Assembly (NCBI GenBank): GCA_034435435.1
Contig: DAOTXN010000095.1
Coordinates: forward strand, 1-64,000
From: DAOTXN01 sp034435435
GTDB lineage: Bacteria > Chloroflexota > Anaerolineae > S140-20
Length of the DNA: 64,000 nucleotides
Direction: 5' to 3'
Made by a program: the position numbers and the translations under genes. The notes beneath the pieces were generated by a model, which saw only the letters and a list, made by a program, of their open reading frames with translations, was not told the origin of the DNA and made no database searches. Each line of letters starts with the position of its first letter. Positions within the stretch are counted from its first letter, which is position 1. Shown piece by piece: positions 44,465 through 54,849 of the stretch.

Positions 44465-47400
44465 ATGCAGTTCCAACCGACGGAAATCGTCAATCAAATT
44501 CGGCAAAACCTACACGACAGGTACAAAAAAGGTTTCCCTGTCATCAAAGAATTGGTGCAGAACGCCGACGATGCCGGCGCGACCTGTTTGCACATCGGAT
44601 GGACAATAGGGTTGTCCCAGACAAAACATCCACTCCTGCAAGGCCCTGCCTTATTTGCGGCTAATAACGGGGCGTTCACGGAGGTGAACGCCGTGGCTAT
44701 CAACAGTATCGGCCTGAGCAGAAAGGAAGGGGAATCCTCAATCGGCAAGTTTGGCCTCGGGCTCAAGAGCGTCTTTCACCTCTGTGAAGCCTTTTTCTTT
44801 CTCGCTTTCGATCACCAGACAGAACGGCGCTGGAGCGACATTGTCAACCCGTGGGCCGACGGAAATAACAAGGACCGTTTTCATCAGGGTTGGGACACGT
44901 TCGATCAGGAAGACAAACAGATTTTAGAGGACTACCTGCGGCGCATTTTGGGTACAGGGCGCTATTTTTGTATGTGGATTCCTCTTCGACAGAAAGGGTG
45001 CAGTTCGGTAGCGCCGATCACCTCCGATTATCCAGGCGCCCGTGATACTCCTCCAGAGTTTTTTTCCAACCATCTCGCACACCATCTGGCTCACCTTCTC
45101 CCTTTGCTACGCAATATCCAAGCTGTGAAGGGATGGACCTCGAATAGCCACAATGCACAACCGGAAAGGATTTTTCAAATCGCACTGGTCGGGCGCCAGC
45201 TTCGATGCCCTCCAGACGAAACCGAGGGTGGCAGAAGATTGGACCTGAGAGGGAAAGTCGAGATTACTTTTGACCCTGGTAACGTCTCTACGATCTACCC
45301 CTTTCGCGGGTTTGAGGTTCACCTCAAGGATCCTGCATTCGAGGAGTTGCAACGCTCGGAAAAGTGGCCCACATATCACGACACTGACGAAAAGACTGGA
45401 GAGTACAAATCTATCCGAGATAGAGCTGAGCCTCACTGCGCTGTCTGTTTTATGAAACGCTGCGCTACAAACCGGCAAGGAAAGCTAACGATTTCTCAGG
45501 CCGTTTTTCTGCCGGTGGACGAACCGGAAGAGTCTTACAAGTCCATACCCTGCCCGGGCGACGCCGACTTTTCCCTCACGCTCCACGGATTCTTTTTCAT
45601 AGACCCTGGACGCTCCCACATAGAAGGCTGGGAAACAGACACTTTTTCAGGTCAACCCCAAGACGAACCATCCCTTCGTAGAGAATGGAACGGTCGCCTG
45701 GCACAACAGGGGACCCTACCGCTCGTTTTGCCTGCCCTGGACAGATTTGTAGAGGAGGCTAACCTTTCAGAACCAGAAAAACGGTCACTCGCGGAGGCGC
45801 TGGACAAGTCCAAGCTTTTCGCTCAATACCGGCAACACATCTGTCGCGAACATCAATGGGTCTACTGTCTCACGGCCGAGGGGGGAAAATGGCAATTGCT
45901 GAGCGCTGAAGACCCTGTTTTAGAAATCCCCGCCCCACCCGTCAGCGCTCCAGAGCGGCCCCGCCAGGTCCTTCCCGAGATCGCAGGTATCCAGCACATC
46001 ACGTATCGAGACACGTCTCGTCTGTCTGGGAGCAGCCAGCCATCAAGCTGGTCTGAACAGCAACTACTGGTAATCCTCAACTGTGACGCAAGGTCGACGT
46101 TTGGAAGCCAGGGGAATCTCGAATATCTGGTAACTTTTTTGGAACGTGATGCAGGCGAAGCGGTATACAGTCCGCGAGTCTCGGATCAACTGTGTAAACT
46201 GGCGCGCACAGCGTTCCAAAGCGTCGACCTGACCGAGCTCCGCCGATACAAAGGGCTGGTCCAACGCTTCTTGAATTTCGTTGCTCCAGAGAAACGGTTC
46301 GCCACACGATACGATGAAAAATACAAGTCTTCGGTCATCGCGTATCTTGTCGGGTTAGAACTTGATGTTCTTGTTGTGCCGGGCGGATTTGACAACCAGG
46401 ATAGCCCTGGCACAGCCCAACTCACCGTCAAAGATGCGGAGAGCATTCTGAAGTGTCTCGCCTATCCACAACCTGCATGGGACCAGAACGATGATTTCCA
46501 AGATTTCCGTGTCGAGGTGGCTCTGCAGATAGTAGAGGCAACCAGCGAGCAGGACGAATTGCTCTGGCGCTGCCGAGACTTTGAGCTATTCCAGGGCCGC
46601 GACCTTCAGGCGAATCGAGAGCTTGCTTTATCATTGAGTGAACTTGAACAACTACTCGCCCGGAAGATGCTCTTTAAATATGCGCCGCCACCGGAAGCGC
46701 ATGGTTTGGCAAATCAACTCCAACGCGCTCTACAAGATGCACGAGTCGTCTTGGTGAAAGGCGATAGGATAGTAAAGCGGTTGTCAGAACAAATCACTCC
46801 CTGCAATCCGAATGCTTGCGTCCAGACGCTCTTGACACAATCGGTCCTGGCTGGCGCAACAGAGCGCATCGAGCTCCTGTCCGATTTGTTAGACAAGATA
46901 GACTTGGGCAGTCAAGACAACAGGCAATGTATGCGCTATCTGTTGCACGGCCAACGACAGGACTTTGACAGTAACGCCCCTCTGTTAGCAGAGGGGACAG
47001 CGGACGATCAAGGGATATGGGCCAAGATAGTCAAACAGGCGTTAGGGTTGAGCAAGTCCGCCTGGCGCATCGTGCCTGGGGAATTGGCCGAGAGACTGGC
47101 TCCACGGCACCGAGACCTGCTGGGCGTGGAAGTAATTAACCGACAAAGCACGGAAAACCTTTTGTGTCAGATTGGCCCGGAGCGGATTGGCATAACATTC
47201 GGCTGCGATGAACGGGACCTCCTTTTACGTGAGATTCAAAGCGACGACGTGCTGAAACGGCTGCCGATCCACGAAGACGTCGACGGGAATCTTGTGTCTA
47301 TCGGTGAGCATACGTACCTGGGGAGTGATTTCGATATCGGGCCAGTTCTGCGGGCAAAGATTGTTCTTGTGCGCCGGAATCCTGATCGGACGCTTGCCTT

Positions 47401-50400
47401 TAGACAGGAACAGTTCATACCAAAGCTGACACCCGAAGCGGCGATAGGCATTGCGCTCGGTCAAGGACAGCCTCACGAGCACTGGCGCGTGATTATGGAT
47501 GCTTTGAACAGGCTCAAGTCTGTAGGCAAGCTCGAGCCGGAAAGGTTGCAAGCTCTCCGGGAAACAGGCTGGCTTCCAACACGAGATGGCACAAGCGTTC
47601 CACCTCAAGATGTCATTCATATTCGGGGTGCGGAGGATGAGATTGACCGTCTGGTGTCCACTCTGGGCGGCATATTTGTGAGTAAGTCAGCGCTGGCCGA
47701 GGACGTTCAACAACATTCAGCATTCTCGACTCTTGCGAAAACATTTCCTCCTCTGAAGGATGCTGCGGCCATGTTGGGCGAAATCATGGCAAGAGATGAT
47801 CAGTATAGGATCGGGCCAATTGACATCAGCGACCTGGATCCAAAGCTGTTTTTGCGCGTTTTTCGCCAGGCTCCACAGGTTATGCCTGCCTGCCCAGTCC
47901 TTGATGCTGTTTTCAAGGCCTTTGCTAATGCTTGCCGGGAGATCTTGTTGCCACAGCTGGTGGGTGAAGCGCCTTCAGGTCGAATGGTTGCTATTCTAAA
48001 CCTGCTCTCCGAACAACTGGAGGCCGCTTCGGGCCGGCAGAGAAAAGAAACCCAACAAGTGCACAACCGATACCTGACTGCGGCCGTGAAAAACAAGCCG
48101 GCGTTTTTTGCTGCCATTTTGCCGCACATCAGACTCCAGAACCGACTGGGGCAGTGGACGTCGCCTGCCAGTCTGTGTTTTAAGGCGGATGGGATTAGCG
48201 ACGAGTACCTTTTGGCTGACGAGCAGAAAAAGATTGTTCCTCCGCCGGAACCATCGAGCCAGGAACAGGATCAAGAAGCGCTTGATGGATTGATCGATGA
48301 ACCCGAGAAGGATTTGGAACAGCAATTCAAAGCGGGTGTCAAAAAGCTGGAAGAATATTTTCGAGACTGGAAGGGACTGGTTAACGACGAAGTAATCGGT
48401 GGATTTCTTTGTCTTCTCGGCGACCACCGGGACATGCGAAAGCTCGCCCAAGATTACCTGCGCCAGCGCGATATCGAAAACACACGAAAACTTTTGGGCT
48501 GGAAGCGAACTCTTGACGAACCTTCACACAGGACCGGTGAATTCGTGGAGATTATTCCAAGTCCCGACGAATCAGAGGATGGAAGTTGGGGCGATGACAA
48601 ATGGGGCAGGCCGATTTTTACGTTCCAACGATTTCTCATAGAGATTCAAGACGAAGCGGATACTCTGCAAGTCTATTCACTTCTCGGTGAACCACTCCTT
48701 GCTCGTCGCAAACCGATACGCGACCTATTCCATCTTTTTATCGGCAGTCGTCCGATCATGATTTTTGACCGCATTTACTGCGGATATCAAATCAATCGGT
48801 TACGCCTGGTAAGAATCCACCCGAGAAAGGCAAACTTTACTCCCCAGCAACTGTCGTGTTTGTTGTGCGAGTCTGTCAATCTGATTCTTCAGGGCGTTTA
48901 CAGAGTGTCGGTTTCAGATTTGGACAACGCCTGGGCTGAGTTAGACAAGAGTGAACAATTGGACATTCTCATTGCCCAAAAGTACTTGCTCAAGTCAGCT
49001 TTCCTTTATCTCAAGCAGCTTGGGGTTAGTACACAGGAGCCTATTGGGCAGATTCTAAACAAGTGGCAAGAAGCACGCCGCCTCGAGGTAGAGGAAGAGG
49101 AAATGCAAAAGCTCGCAGGGCGACACTTTCGCCCTGCCGCCAAAGAAGAAATGCAGAAAGCACAAGACAAGTTGAGAGTATTCCTGGAAGAAGAAGAATA
49201 TCAAGACGCCAAGTTGGTCATCCTCGAGGCGTTTCGAAGAAAGATAGAACAACATCAATACAAGCCCACCTCCATTCCTTTTGAGCTGTTCCAAAACGCC
49301 GACGACGCGATCGTTGAGCTTGATGGGATGATGGGTGGAGAACCGTTGGGATCAGAAACGGCTCGGTTTATCGTTTCCTGGGATAGCCAGCGAGTCTCGT
49401 TCATACATTGGGGTCGTCCCATCAATCAGTTCAGGCTTGGTTCATTCGAACGAGGACGTGAGCGTGGTTATGACCGTGATTTGGAAAAAATGCTGGTGTT
49501 TTCCGATTCGGACAAGTGGATGGGAGCAGAGATTGAACCAGTCACAGGGAAATTCGGATTGGGTTTCAAGAGCGTTTTTCTGGTCACGAACAGTCCACTC
49601 ATCGTCAGTGGGCGTCTGGGTTTCAAAATCGTGGGTGGACTCTATCCACAATGCTTATCGCCCCAAGAGTTTGAGGATTTGAATAGACAGATTGGCCAGT
49701 TCAGCTCTCGAGAGCCTTGGGGAACCAGGGGTACGATCATTGAATTGCCCTTCAAGACACGCATAGACCCCAAACAAGATGTTTTGAACGATTTTCTCGA
49801 GTTGATACACGTGCTGCTGGTCTTTGCGCGTCGCATCAAACACTGCAAAATCGGCGGCGACGGAGCTACGTCCTGGGAAGAACGATCAGTGTTGGACGCC
49901 AAGGGCGTCTATGTCGGTACACTCCAGCCCGTGACAGGGAGCAAAGAAACCAGGGCCTTGATTGTGCGCTCCGAAGAAGGCGCTCTGCTCCTGCAACTGG
50001 ATTCAAGGGGGTTTTCTCGTCTTGCTGGCCACATACCAACCATCTGGGTAACCGCCCCAACTCAGCAGAAACTTGACCTGGGTTTTGCCCTCAACGGCCC
50101 GTTTGACCTGGATGTAGGCCGCGCCCAATTGGCCGCGACATCAGAGCAGAACGCTGGTCTGGCCCGGTTTATCGGAACAGGCATTGGCGAATCTCTGTGC
50201 CAGCTCTTTCAAGCCGCCCAGAGCGATTGGGGCGCATTTTGCCAGGCGTTGGATTTGGCGGCAGATGTCAAACCCTATGAGTTTTGGGACTCGCTTTGGA
50301 AACTCCTGGCCGAGCGTTTTAGTCAGGCAGCGAGCAATGATACGGTAAAGCTGCTTTGTGAAATACTCTGGGGCGACTCACGCGCCCGGCGTGGTTTGGC

Positions 50401-52114
50401 AAAACTCATCACAGAGCACCCGGCCCTTCCAACGCGCCTCTGGTCTGAACATCAAATGCTGACCCGGTTGGGTGAGGTGCGCTATATCGTCCAGGGTGTG
50501 CTCGGCGATGAGTCAGTCTTTAACGCCGTTTCCAAATGGCCCTTCTTCACCGAGAAAGTACATCCTGGGACGGTCGTATCTTCTTCTGTGAAACAAGCTA
50601 TTGAAAAACTGTTGCCAAATGCGCTCAAGTGCAAAGACCTTTCGCTGCGCGACATTGTGGGTTGGGAGATAGGCAGCAGCGACAACGCGGATCCAAAAAC
50701 GGCTCAACGCCTGGGTGCTCTGATTACACCGCAGTGGATTTCACGGTTAGACCCCTCGGAGCGTGAAGAGCTTGGTGAAAGACTCAAAACCGTTCGCTTT
50801 TGTGGGTGTGACGGAAAATACCATCCGGCAAGAGAACTATTGATAGCACAGGATGACGCTGTTGAGGATGACGAGCGGGATGAATACGAGCGACAAGATG
50901 AGCAAAAGCGAGCACGTTTTGCCCCAAGCAACAGGATCCTAGGCGACGATTATCGCGGCCCCGGGCTGCTGTTCTTCAAGGCTTGCCGGCAGCGAATGGA
51001 AGCCACAGTGGACACGATGGTGGAATGGGCGCTATCGGTTGGAGACCACCTTGAGAAAGAACGCGGTGTAATCCAGTACCTGATTGAAGGGCAATTAAGC
51101 CGAGCGTTGGCAGAGAAGCTGAAATCAAGTCCCAGGATGCCATCGAGTTGGCTATCGGATATCGATCACGACCTGCTCGAGCAGAAATTTCGAGTCTATG
51201 ATGTTAACCAGAGGAACGTAATTCTTGGCCTTCTTGGCCTATGTGCCCCTCCACCTTTTCTATCTCTACCTCCCGTCGATCCTAAAAAAGTTTTACCGGA
51301 AATCTGGGAATGGTGGTATGTTGAAAGAGAGTCCCATATTTCAAAATACGAGCGACAAACCTACCCTGACGGTATTCCACGGATAAGCACACCGCAATTT
51401 GACCCCAAATTGCAACAGGACCGAGAAAGATGGCTGGCTCTCTTTTTGCTTGGAAGCTTTTACACTATGGGACGAACGATTCCAGGGCAGCACAGAAATT
51501 TCCTTCAACTCTGTAGCGACAGAGGTTGGTTCCCAGTGTTCAGTGCTCCTGATCGCAGGCCTAATCAGTGGATAGATGTTTTGGATGAATACCTGGGAGA
51601 GCAGGTTGACAAATCGGAGTACTATCAGTGGGTCAAGCAGTACGTCAGCATTTATCAGTTGGCTCGCTGGTTGCGCGAGTATGTTGAAAGCTTCCTGGCG
51701 GTGGACCGCTATCAAAAGCAATTCGCACTGGACCAGATTCTGAATCTGAGAATCAGCGAGTCTCAGCAATTTGGTGGCTCGAACGCTCCTCCAATTGCGC
51801 GAACGCTAGGCATAGGAGCGTGTTTCGTGATGCGCGAACTGGTGCGGCAAAGGGTGCTCGAATCTCCTTTTGCTTTTGAGCACTGTTACGTGCCCAGCGG
51901 GCGGATTAGAGAGTTGTTCATCAGCCTCGGATGTAATACAGTTGGCTATGAGCAAGGGAGTGTTCAAGACTCGATAACAATCCATAGATTTCTAGTCGAA
52001 CATCTGGGCGAGAAAAAGGCGACGTTCGATTTATCATTTGATCTTCCTTTTTTGACCATCTGCGACGGGTGGGGTTCCATACGAGACTTTATGCATGGCC
52101 GTGATAAGGGGTGA
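44465..52114 (+). CDS. giant sacsin-like protein with two Hsp90-type ATPase modules
   Basis: A 2549-residue protein, by far the longest here. Residues 1-130 hold a GHKL (Hsp90/sacsin) ATPase: N-box ELVQNADDA with N33, and KFGLGLKS near 95-102. A second module starts near residue 1600: ELFQNADDA (about 1606-1614) and KFGLGFKS (about 1696-1703). Both keep the ATP-binding Asn and Gly motifs. The long linkers show no named domain. Bacterial sacsin-like proteins occur in defence islands and may act as ATP-dependent clamps or switches. The ATG follows AGAGG. The partner SNF2 helicase starts at its stop codon, so the two are coupled. Confidence 0.85.
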   Translation: MQFQPTEIVNQIRQNLHDRYKKGFPVIKELVQNADDAGATCLHIGWTIGLSQTKHPLLQGPALFAANNGAFTEVNAVAINSIGLSRKEGESSIGKFGLGLKSVFHLCEAFFFLAFDHQTERRWSDIVNPWADGNNKDRFHQGWDTFDQEDKQILEDYLRRILGTGRYFCMWIPLRQKGCSSVAPITSDYPGARDTPPEFFSNHLAHHLAHLLPLLRNIQAVKGWTSNSHNAQPERIFQIALVGRQLRCPPDETEGGRRLDLRGKVEITFDPGNVSTIYPFRGFEVHLKDPAFEELQRSEKWPTYHDTDEKTGEYKSIRDRAEPHCAVCFMKRCATNRQGKLTISQAVFLPVDEPEESYKSIPCPGDADFSLTLHGFFFIDPGRSHIEGWETDTFSGQPQDEPSLRREWNGRLAQQGTLPLVLPALDRFVEEANLSEPEKRSLAEALDKSKLFAQYRQHICREHQWVYCLTAEGGKWQLLSAEDPVLEIPAPPVSAPERPRQVLPEIAGIQHITYRDTSRLSGSSQPSSWSEQQLLVILNCDARSTFGSQGNLEYLVTFLERDAGEAVYSPRVSDQLCKLARTAFQSVDLTELRRYKGLVQRFLNFVAPEKRFATRYDEKYKSSVIAYLVGLELDVLVVPGGFDNQDSPGTAQLTVKDAESILKCLAYPQPAWDQNDDFQDFRVEVALQIVEATSEQDELLWRCRDFELFQGRDLQANRELALSLSELEQLLARKMLFKYAPPPEAHGLANQLQRALQDARVVLVKGDRIVKRLSEQITPCNPNACVQTLLTQSVLAGATERIELLSDLLDKIDLGSQDNRQCMRYLLHGQRQDFDSNAPLLAEGTADDQGIWAKIVKQALGLSKSAWRIVPGELAERLAPRHRDLLGVEVINRQSTENLLCQIGPERIGITFGCDERDLLLREIQSDDVLKRLPIHEDVDGNLVSIGEHTYLGSDFDIGPVLRAKIVLVRRNPDRTLAFRQEQFIPKLTPEAAIGIALGQGQPHEHWRVIMDALNRLKSVGKLEPERLQALRETGWLPTRDGTSVPPQDVIHIRGAEDEIDRLVSTLGGIFVSKSALAEDVQQHSAFSTLAKTFPPLKDAAAMLGEIMARDDQYRIGPIDISDLDPKLFLRVFRQAPQVMPACPVLDAVFKAFANACREILLPQLVGEAPSGRMVAILNLLSEQLEAASGRQRKETQQVHNRYLTAAVKNKPAFFAAILPHIRLQNRLGQWTSPASLCFKADGISDEYLLADEQKKIVPPPEPSSQEQDQEALDGLIDEPEKDLEQQFKAGVKKLEEYFRDWKGLVNDEVIGGFLCLLGDHRDMRKLAQDYLRQRDIENTRKLLGWKRTLDEPSHRTGEFVEIIPSPDESEDGSWGDDKWGRPIFTFQRFLIEIQDEADTLQVYSLLGEPLLARRKPIRDLFHLFIGSRPIMIFDRIYCGYQINRLRLVRIHPRKANFTPQQLSCLLCESVNLILQGVYRVSVSDLDNAWAELDKSEQLDILIAQKYLLKSAFLYLKQLGVSTQEPIGQILNKWQEARRLEVEEEEMQKLAGRHFRPAAKEEMQKAQDKLRVFLEEEEYQDAKLVILEAFRRKIEQHQYKPTSIPFELFQNADDAIVELDGMMGGEPLGSETARFIVSWDSQRVSFIHWGRPINQFRLGSFERGRERGYDRDLEKMLVFSDSDKWMGAEIEPVTGKFGLGFKSVFLVTNSPLIVSGRLGFKIVGGLYPQCLSPQEFEDLNRQIGQFSSREPWGTRGTIIELPFKTRIDPKQDVLNDFLELIHVLLVFARRIKHCKIGGDGATSWEERSVLDAKGVYVGTLQPVTGSKETRALIVRSEEGALLLQLDSRGFSRLAGHIPTIWVTAPTQQKLDLGFALNGPFDLDVGRAQLAATSEQNAGLARFIGTGIGESLCQLFQAAQSDWGAFCQALDLAADVKPYEFWDSLWKLLAERFSQAASNDTVKLLCEILWGDSRARRGLAKLITEHPALPTRLWSEHQMLTRLGEVRYIVQGVLGDESVFNAVSKWPFFTEKVHPGTVVSSSVKQAIEKLLPNALKCKDLSLRDIVGWEIGSSDNADPKTAQRLGALITPQWISRLDPSEREELGERLKTVRFCGCDGKYHPARELLIAQDDAVEDDERDEYERQDEQKRARFAPSNRILGDDYRGPGLLFFKACRQRMEATVDTMVEWALSVGDHLEKERGVIQYLIEGQLSRALAEKLKSSPRMPSSWLSDIDHDLLEQKFRVYDVNQRNVILGLLGLCAPPPFLSLPPVDPKKVLPEIWEWWYVERESHISKYERQTYPDGIPRISTPQFDPKLQQDRERWLALFLLGSFYTMGRTIPGQHRNFLQLCSDRGWFPVFSAPDRRPNQWIDVLDEYLGEQVDKSEYYQWVKQYVSIYQLARWLREYVESFLAVDRYQKQFALDQILNLRISESQQFGGSNAPPIARTLGIGACFVMRELVRQRVLESPFAFEHCYVPSGRIRELFISLGCNTVGYEQGSVQDSITIHRFLVEHLGEKKATFDLSFDLPFLTICDGWGSIRDFMHGRDKG

Positions 52115-52119
52115 AAAGG

Positions 52120-54825
52120 ATGGCAGTTAACCAAAGCATCGATTTTTCCCCCGGCGATCAGGTTCACCACAATCAATTTGGCCGGGGGCGGGTCGAGTTT
52201 GATAAAGGCTTGACCGCCATTGTCCGTTTTGACCACGGTTTAGAAGAATGTATCAAGTCCGAACTGCGTCGAATCGCAACGCCCCTGCAGGCCATTGATG
52301 TGGAAGAGTGGCACGCGCCGCTTGAGGTCATCACACGGGCGCAGGCCGCAGCCATCCAATCCGTTAACGATACCTGGGGGGTTTTTGCCCTCGCACGCAT
52401 CGCACTTTTACCCCACCAGCTTTGGGTTTGCCGCCACGTTTTGGAGACCTGGCCTACTCGCTGGCTCGTAGCAGATGACGTTGGACTGGGCAAAACAATC
52501 GAGGCCGGGCTGATCCTCTCGGCGCTGCTTTCCAGGGGGATGATAAAGAGGGTGTTGATTCTCTGTCCGGCCTCTCTCGTCGAGCAATGGCAATTCAGAC
52601 TTCGAACCATGTTCGATATTCGGTTTGCCCGCTACACCGCCGAGGCAGATACACCCAGAGCCGATTTCTGGAACACCCACAACCAGGTAATCGCCTCTTT
52701 GCAGACACTCAGAGCGGACCACCGCAACCGTCATGAGCGCTTGTTTGAAAGTGAGCCGTGGGATATTCTGATGGTGGACGAGGCCCATCACCTGAATTTT
52801 GACGAGAAGAGCGGCCCTACTCTGGGCTACAGACTGGTGGAGCGGTTGGTTGAGGAAAACCGAGTCAAATCGGAGGTATTCTTTACCGGAACCCCGCATC
52901 GGGGGAAAAATTTCGGTTTCTTGTCCCTTTTGACGCTTTTGCGCCCTGAGCTGTTCGACTCACAGCAGTCCCTCAGGAAGCAATTGCCGCGACTGCGCGA
53001 GGTGATGATTCGGAACAACAAACAGAATGTGACAGACCTCAAAGGACAGCGGCTTTTCCAACCCCCAGCAGTCACCTCAGAGACTTTTAGATATTCCGAA
53101 CCAGAAGCACGTTTTTACACCACGCTTACCGACTTTATTCTTAGCGGTAAGGCTTATGCTTCTTCGCTCTCTTCCCAAGATAACCGCGCGGTGATGTTGG
53201 TGCTCATCGCCATGCAAAAACTAGCATCCAGCTCGGTGGCGGCCATTCGGCGAGCATTGAAGGGACGCCTGGCTCGGATTGTTGAAGGGCGAAAAAGAAT
53301 CAGAGACTTGGAAATTCGTCTCTCCAGTTATGAAATGTTGGAGCAACTTGGCGAAGGAGATGAAATCAGCCAGTTGGAAGAGCAAATAGCCGAGTTGTCG
53401 GCGGAGTTGCGCTTGATGGAGGACGAAGAGCCGAGGTTGAGAGAGCTGGTTGCGGTCGCCGAGCAAGTTAAACAGGAAACCAAGATTCGCCAGATCATTT
53501 CTATCCTGAAGCACAGGTTTATCAACCGTCCCGTTCTATTCTTCACCGAATACAAAGCGACCCAATCGCTGCTGATGTCGGCCTTGATGCGCGAATTCGA
53601 TGATGGCTGTGTCACCTTTATCAACGGCGACAACAGGGCCGACGAGGTTATTGACCGCTCAGGTCGGGTGAGAACGATTTTCGAAAACCGTGAATCGGCA
53701 GCCGATAAATTCAACTCCGGCGTTGTCCGCTTCCTCGTGTCTACCGAGGCTGGTGGTGAAGGGATTGACCTGCAAGAGCAATGTCATACCTTAATCCACG
53801 TGGACTTGCCGTGGAATCCCATGCGTTTACACCAGCGGGTGGGGAGGTTAAATCGCTATGGGCAAAGCCAGAAGGTGGAAGTGATAACCCTTCGTAATCC
53901 CGATACAGTGGAATCTTTCATCTGGGATAAACTTAACCGCAAGATTGACACCATTATGCTGGCTCTCGGTCAGGTGATGGACGAACCGGAGGATCTCTTG
54001 CAGCTTGTCCTGGGAATGACCTCGCCATCCTTCTTCCGGGAGGTGTTTGCTGAAGCGCCAGGCATACCTCGAGAATCTCTTTCCGTCTGGTTTGATCAAA
54101 AAACTGCCCGATTTGGGGGCAAGGATGCTATCGAGACAGTCCATGATCTGGTGGGAAACAGCGTAAGATTCGACTTTCAGCTGGTATCGGACCAACTCCC
54201 ACGCCTGGATCTGCCTGCACTGCGTCCTTTCTTGGTATCCATGTTGACGCTCAACGGCCGCAGGGTCCGTGAAGATGAAGAAGGGCTATCCTTCCTAACA
54301 CCAGAGGCGTGGCTCAACGAGCCTGGCGTGCGAACACGTTATGAGCGGATGATTTTTGATCGCCACAATCGCTCAAAAGACGTCGCACAAAGGCTGTTGG
54401 GCGTCGGCCATAGATTGGTTACTCAGGCACTCCAGCAGGCGAAAACGAACTCCGTCTGTGTAGCTTCCTTGCCCGCAGATGTTCTAAAAAAACCGCTTTT
54501 CGTCTTTCGCATCAATGATCGAGTAACAGGTGTGGGCGGGGCCGTGCGCAGCGTCGTTGCCGCAATTGAGATCGATTTAAAAGATGGGCAGGCGAGTGAT
54601 CTCCTTCGGGATTGGGAATTGTTGGAGAGACTGAATTTTTTGACTGAGAGCCGCGGCGTCAAAAGCGCCAAGACCTCATTAGCACCTGAAGATAAAAACG
54701 CTGTGCGAAATATGCTTGACCGTGCTAGCGCGTTGCTGGAACAGCAAGTCCCTCTCCTGGACTTGCCATTCAAGTTTCCCGATGTTGAGACTTTGGTGAT
54801 TCTGTGGCCCTACACAGCGTCGTAG
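52120..54825 (+). CDS. SNF2-type helicase coupled to the sacsin-like protein
   Basis: A 901-residue SNF2/RapA-type translocase. Motif I LVADDVGLGKTIEAG (about 116-130), DEAHH (220-224), FFTGTPHR, motif V STEAGGEGIDLQ, and motif VI QRVGRLNRYGQ (about 572-582). The first 50 residues (SPGDQVHHNQFGRGRV) resemble the small beta-barrel of CarD or UvrD-tail type. A coiled coil lies near 380-450. The ATG at 52120 follows AAGGGG by 8 bases; a GTG at 52111 within the upstream stop is possible. It differs from the helicase at 11389 in lacking HTH and DUF3883 parts. Confidence 0.85.
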   Translation: MAVNQSIDFSPGDQVHHNQFGRGRVEFDKGLTAIVRFDHGLEECIKSELRRIATPLQAIDVEEWHAPLEVITRAQAAAIQSVNDTWGVFALARIALLPHQLWVCRHVLETWPTRWLVADDVGLGKTIEAGLILSALLSRGMIKRVLILCPASLVEQWQFRLRTMFDIRFARYTAEADTPRADFWNTHNQVIASLQTLRADHRNRHERLFESEPWDILMVDEAHHLNFDEKSGPTLGYRLVERLVEENRVKSEVFFTGTPHRGKNFGFLSLLTLLRPELFDSQQSLRKQLPRLREVMIRNNKQNVTDLKGQRLFQPPAVTSETFRYSEPEARFYTTLTDFILSGKAYASSLSSQDNRAVMLVLIAMQKLASSSVAAIRRALKGRLARIVEGRKRIRDLEIRLSSYEMLEQLGEGDEISQLEEQIAELSAELRLMEDEEPRLRELVAVAEQVKQETKIRQIISILKHRFINRPVLFFTEYKATQSLLMSALMREFDDGCVTFINGDNRADEVIDRSGRVRTIFENRESAADKFNSGVVRFLVSTEAGGEGIDLQEQCHTLIHVDLPWNPMRLHQRVGRLNRYGQSQKVEVITLRNPDTVESFIWDKLNRKIDTIMLALGQVMDEPEDLLQLVLGMTSPSFFREVFAEAPGIPRESLSVWFDQKTARFGGKDAIETVHDLVGNSVRFDFQLVSDQLPRLDLPALRPFLVSMLTLNGRRVREDEEGLSFLTPEAWLNEPGVRTRYERMIFDRHNRSKDVAQRLLGVGHRLVTQALQQAKTNSVCVASLPADVLKKPLFVFRINDRVTGVGGAVRSVVAAIEIDLKDGQASDLLRDWELLERLNFLTESRGVKSAKTSLAPEDKNAVRNMLDRASALLEQQVPLLDLPFKFPDVETLVILWPYTAS

Positions 54826-54849
54826 CCTCCGCCCGGGTATGTGTAACAG

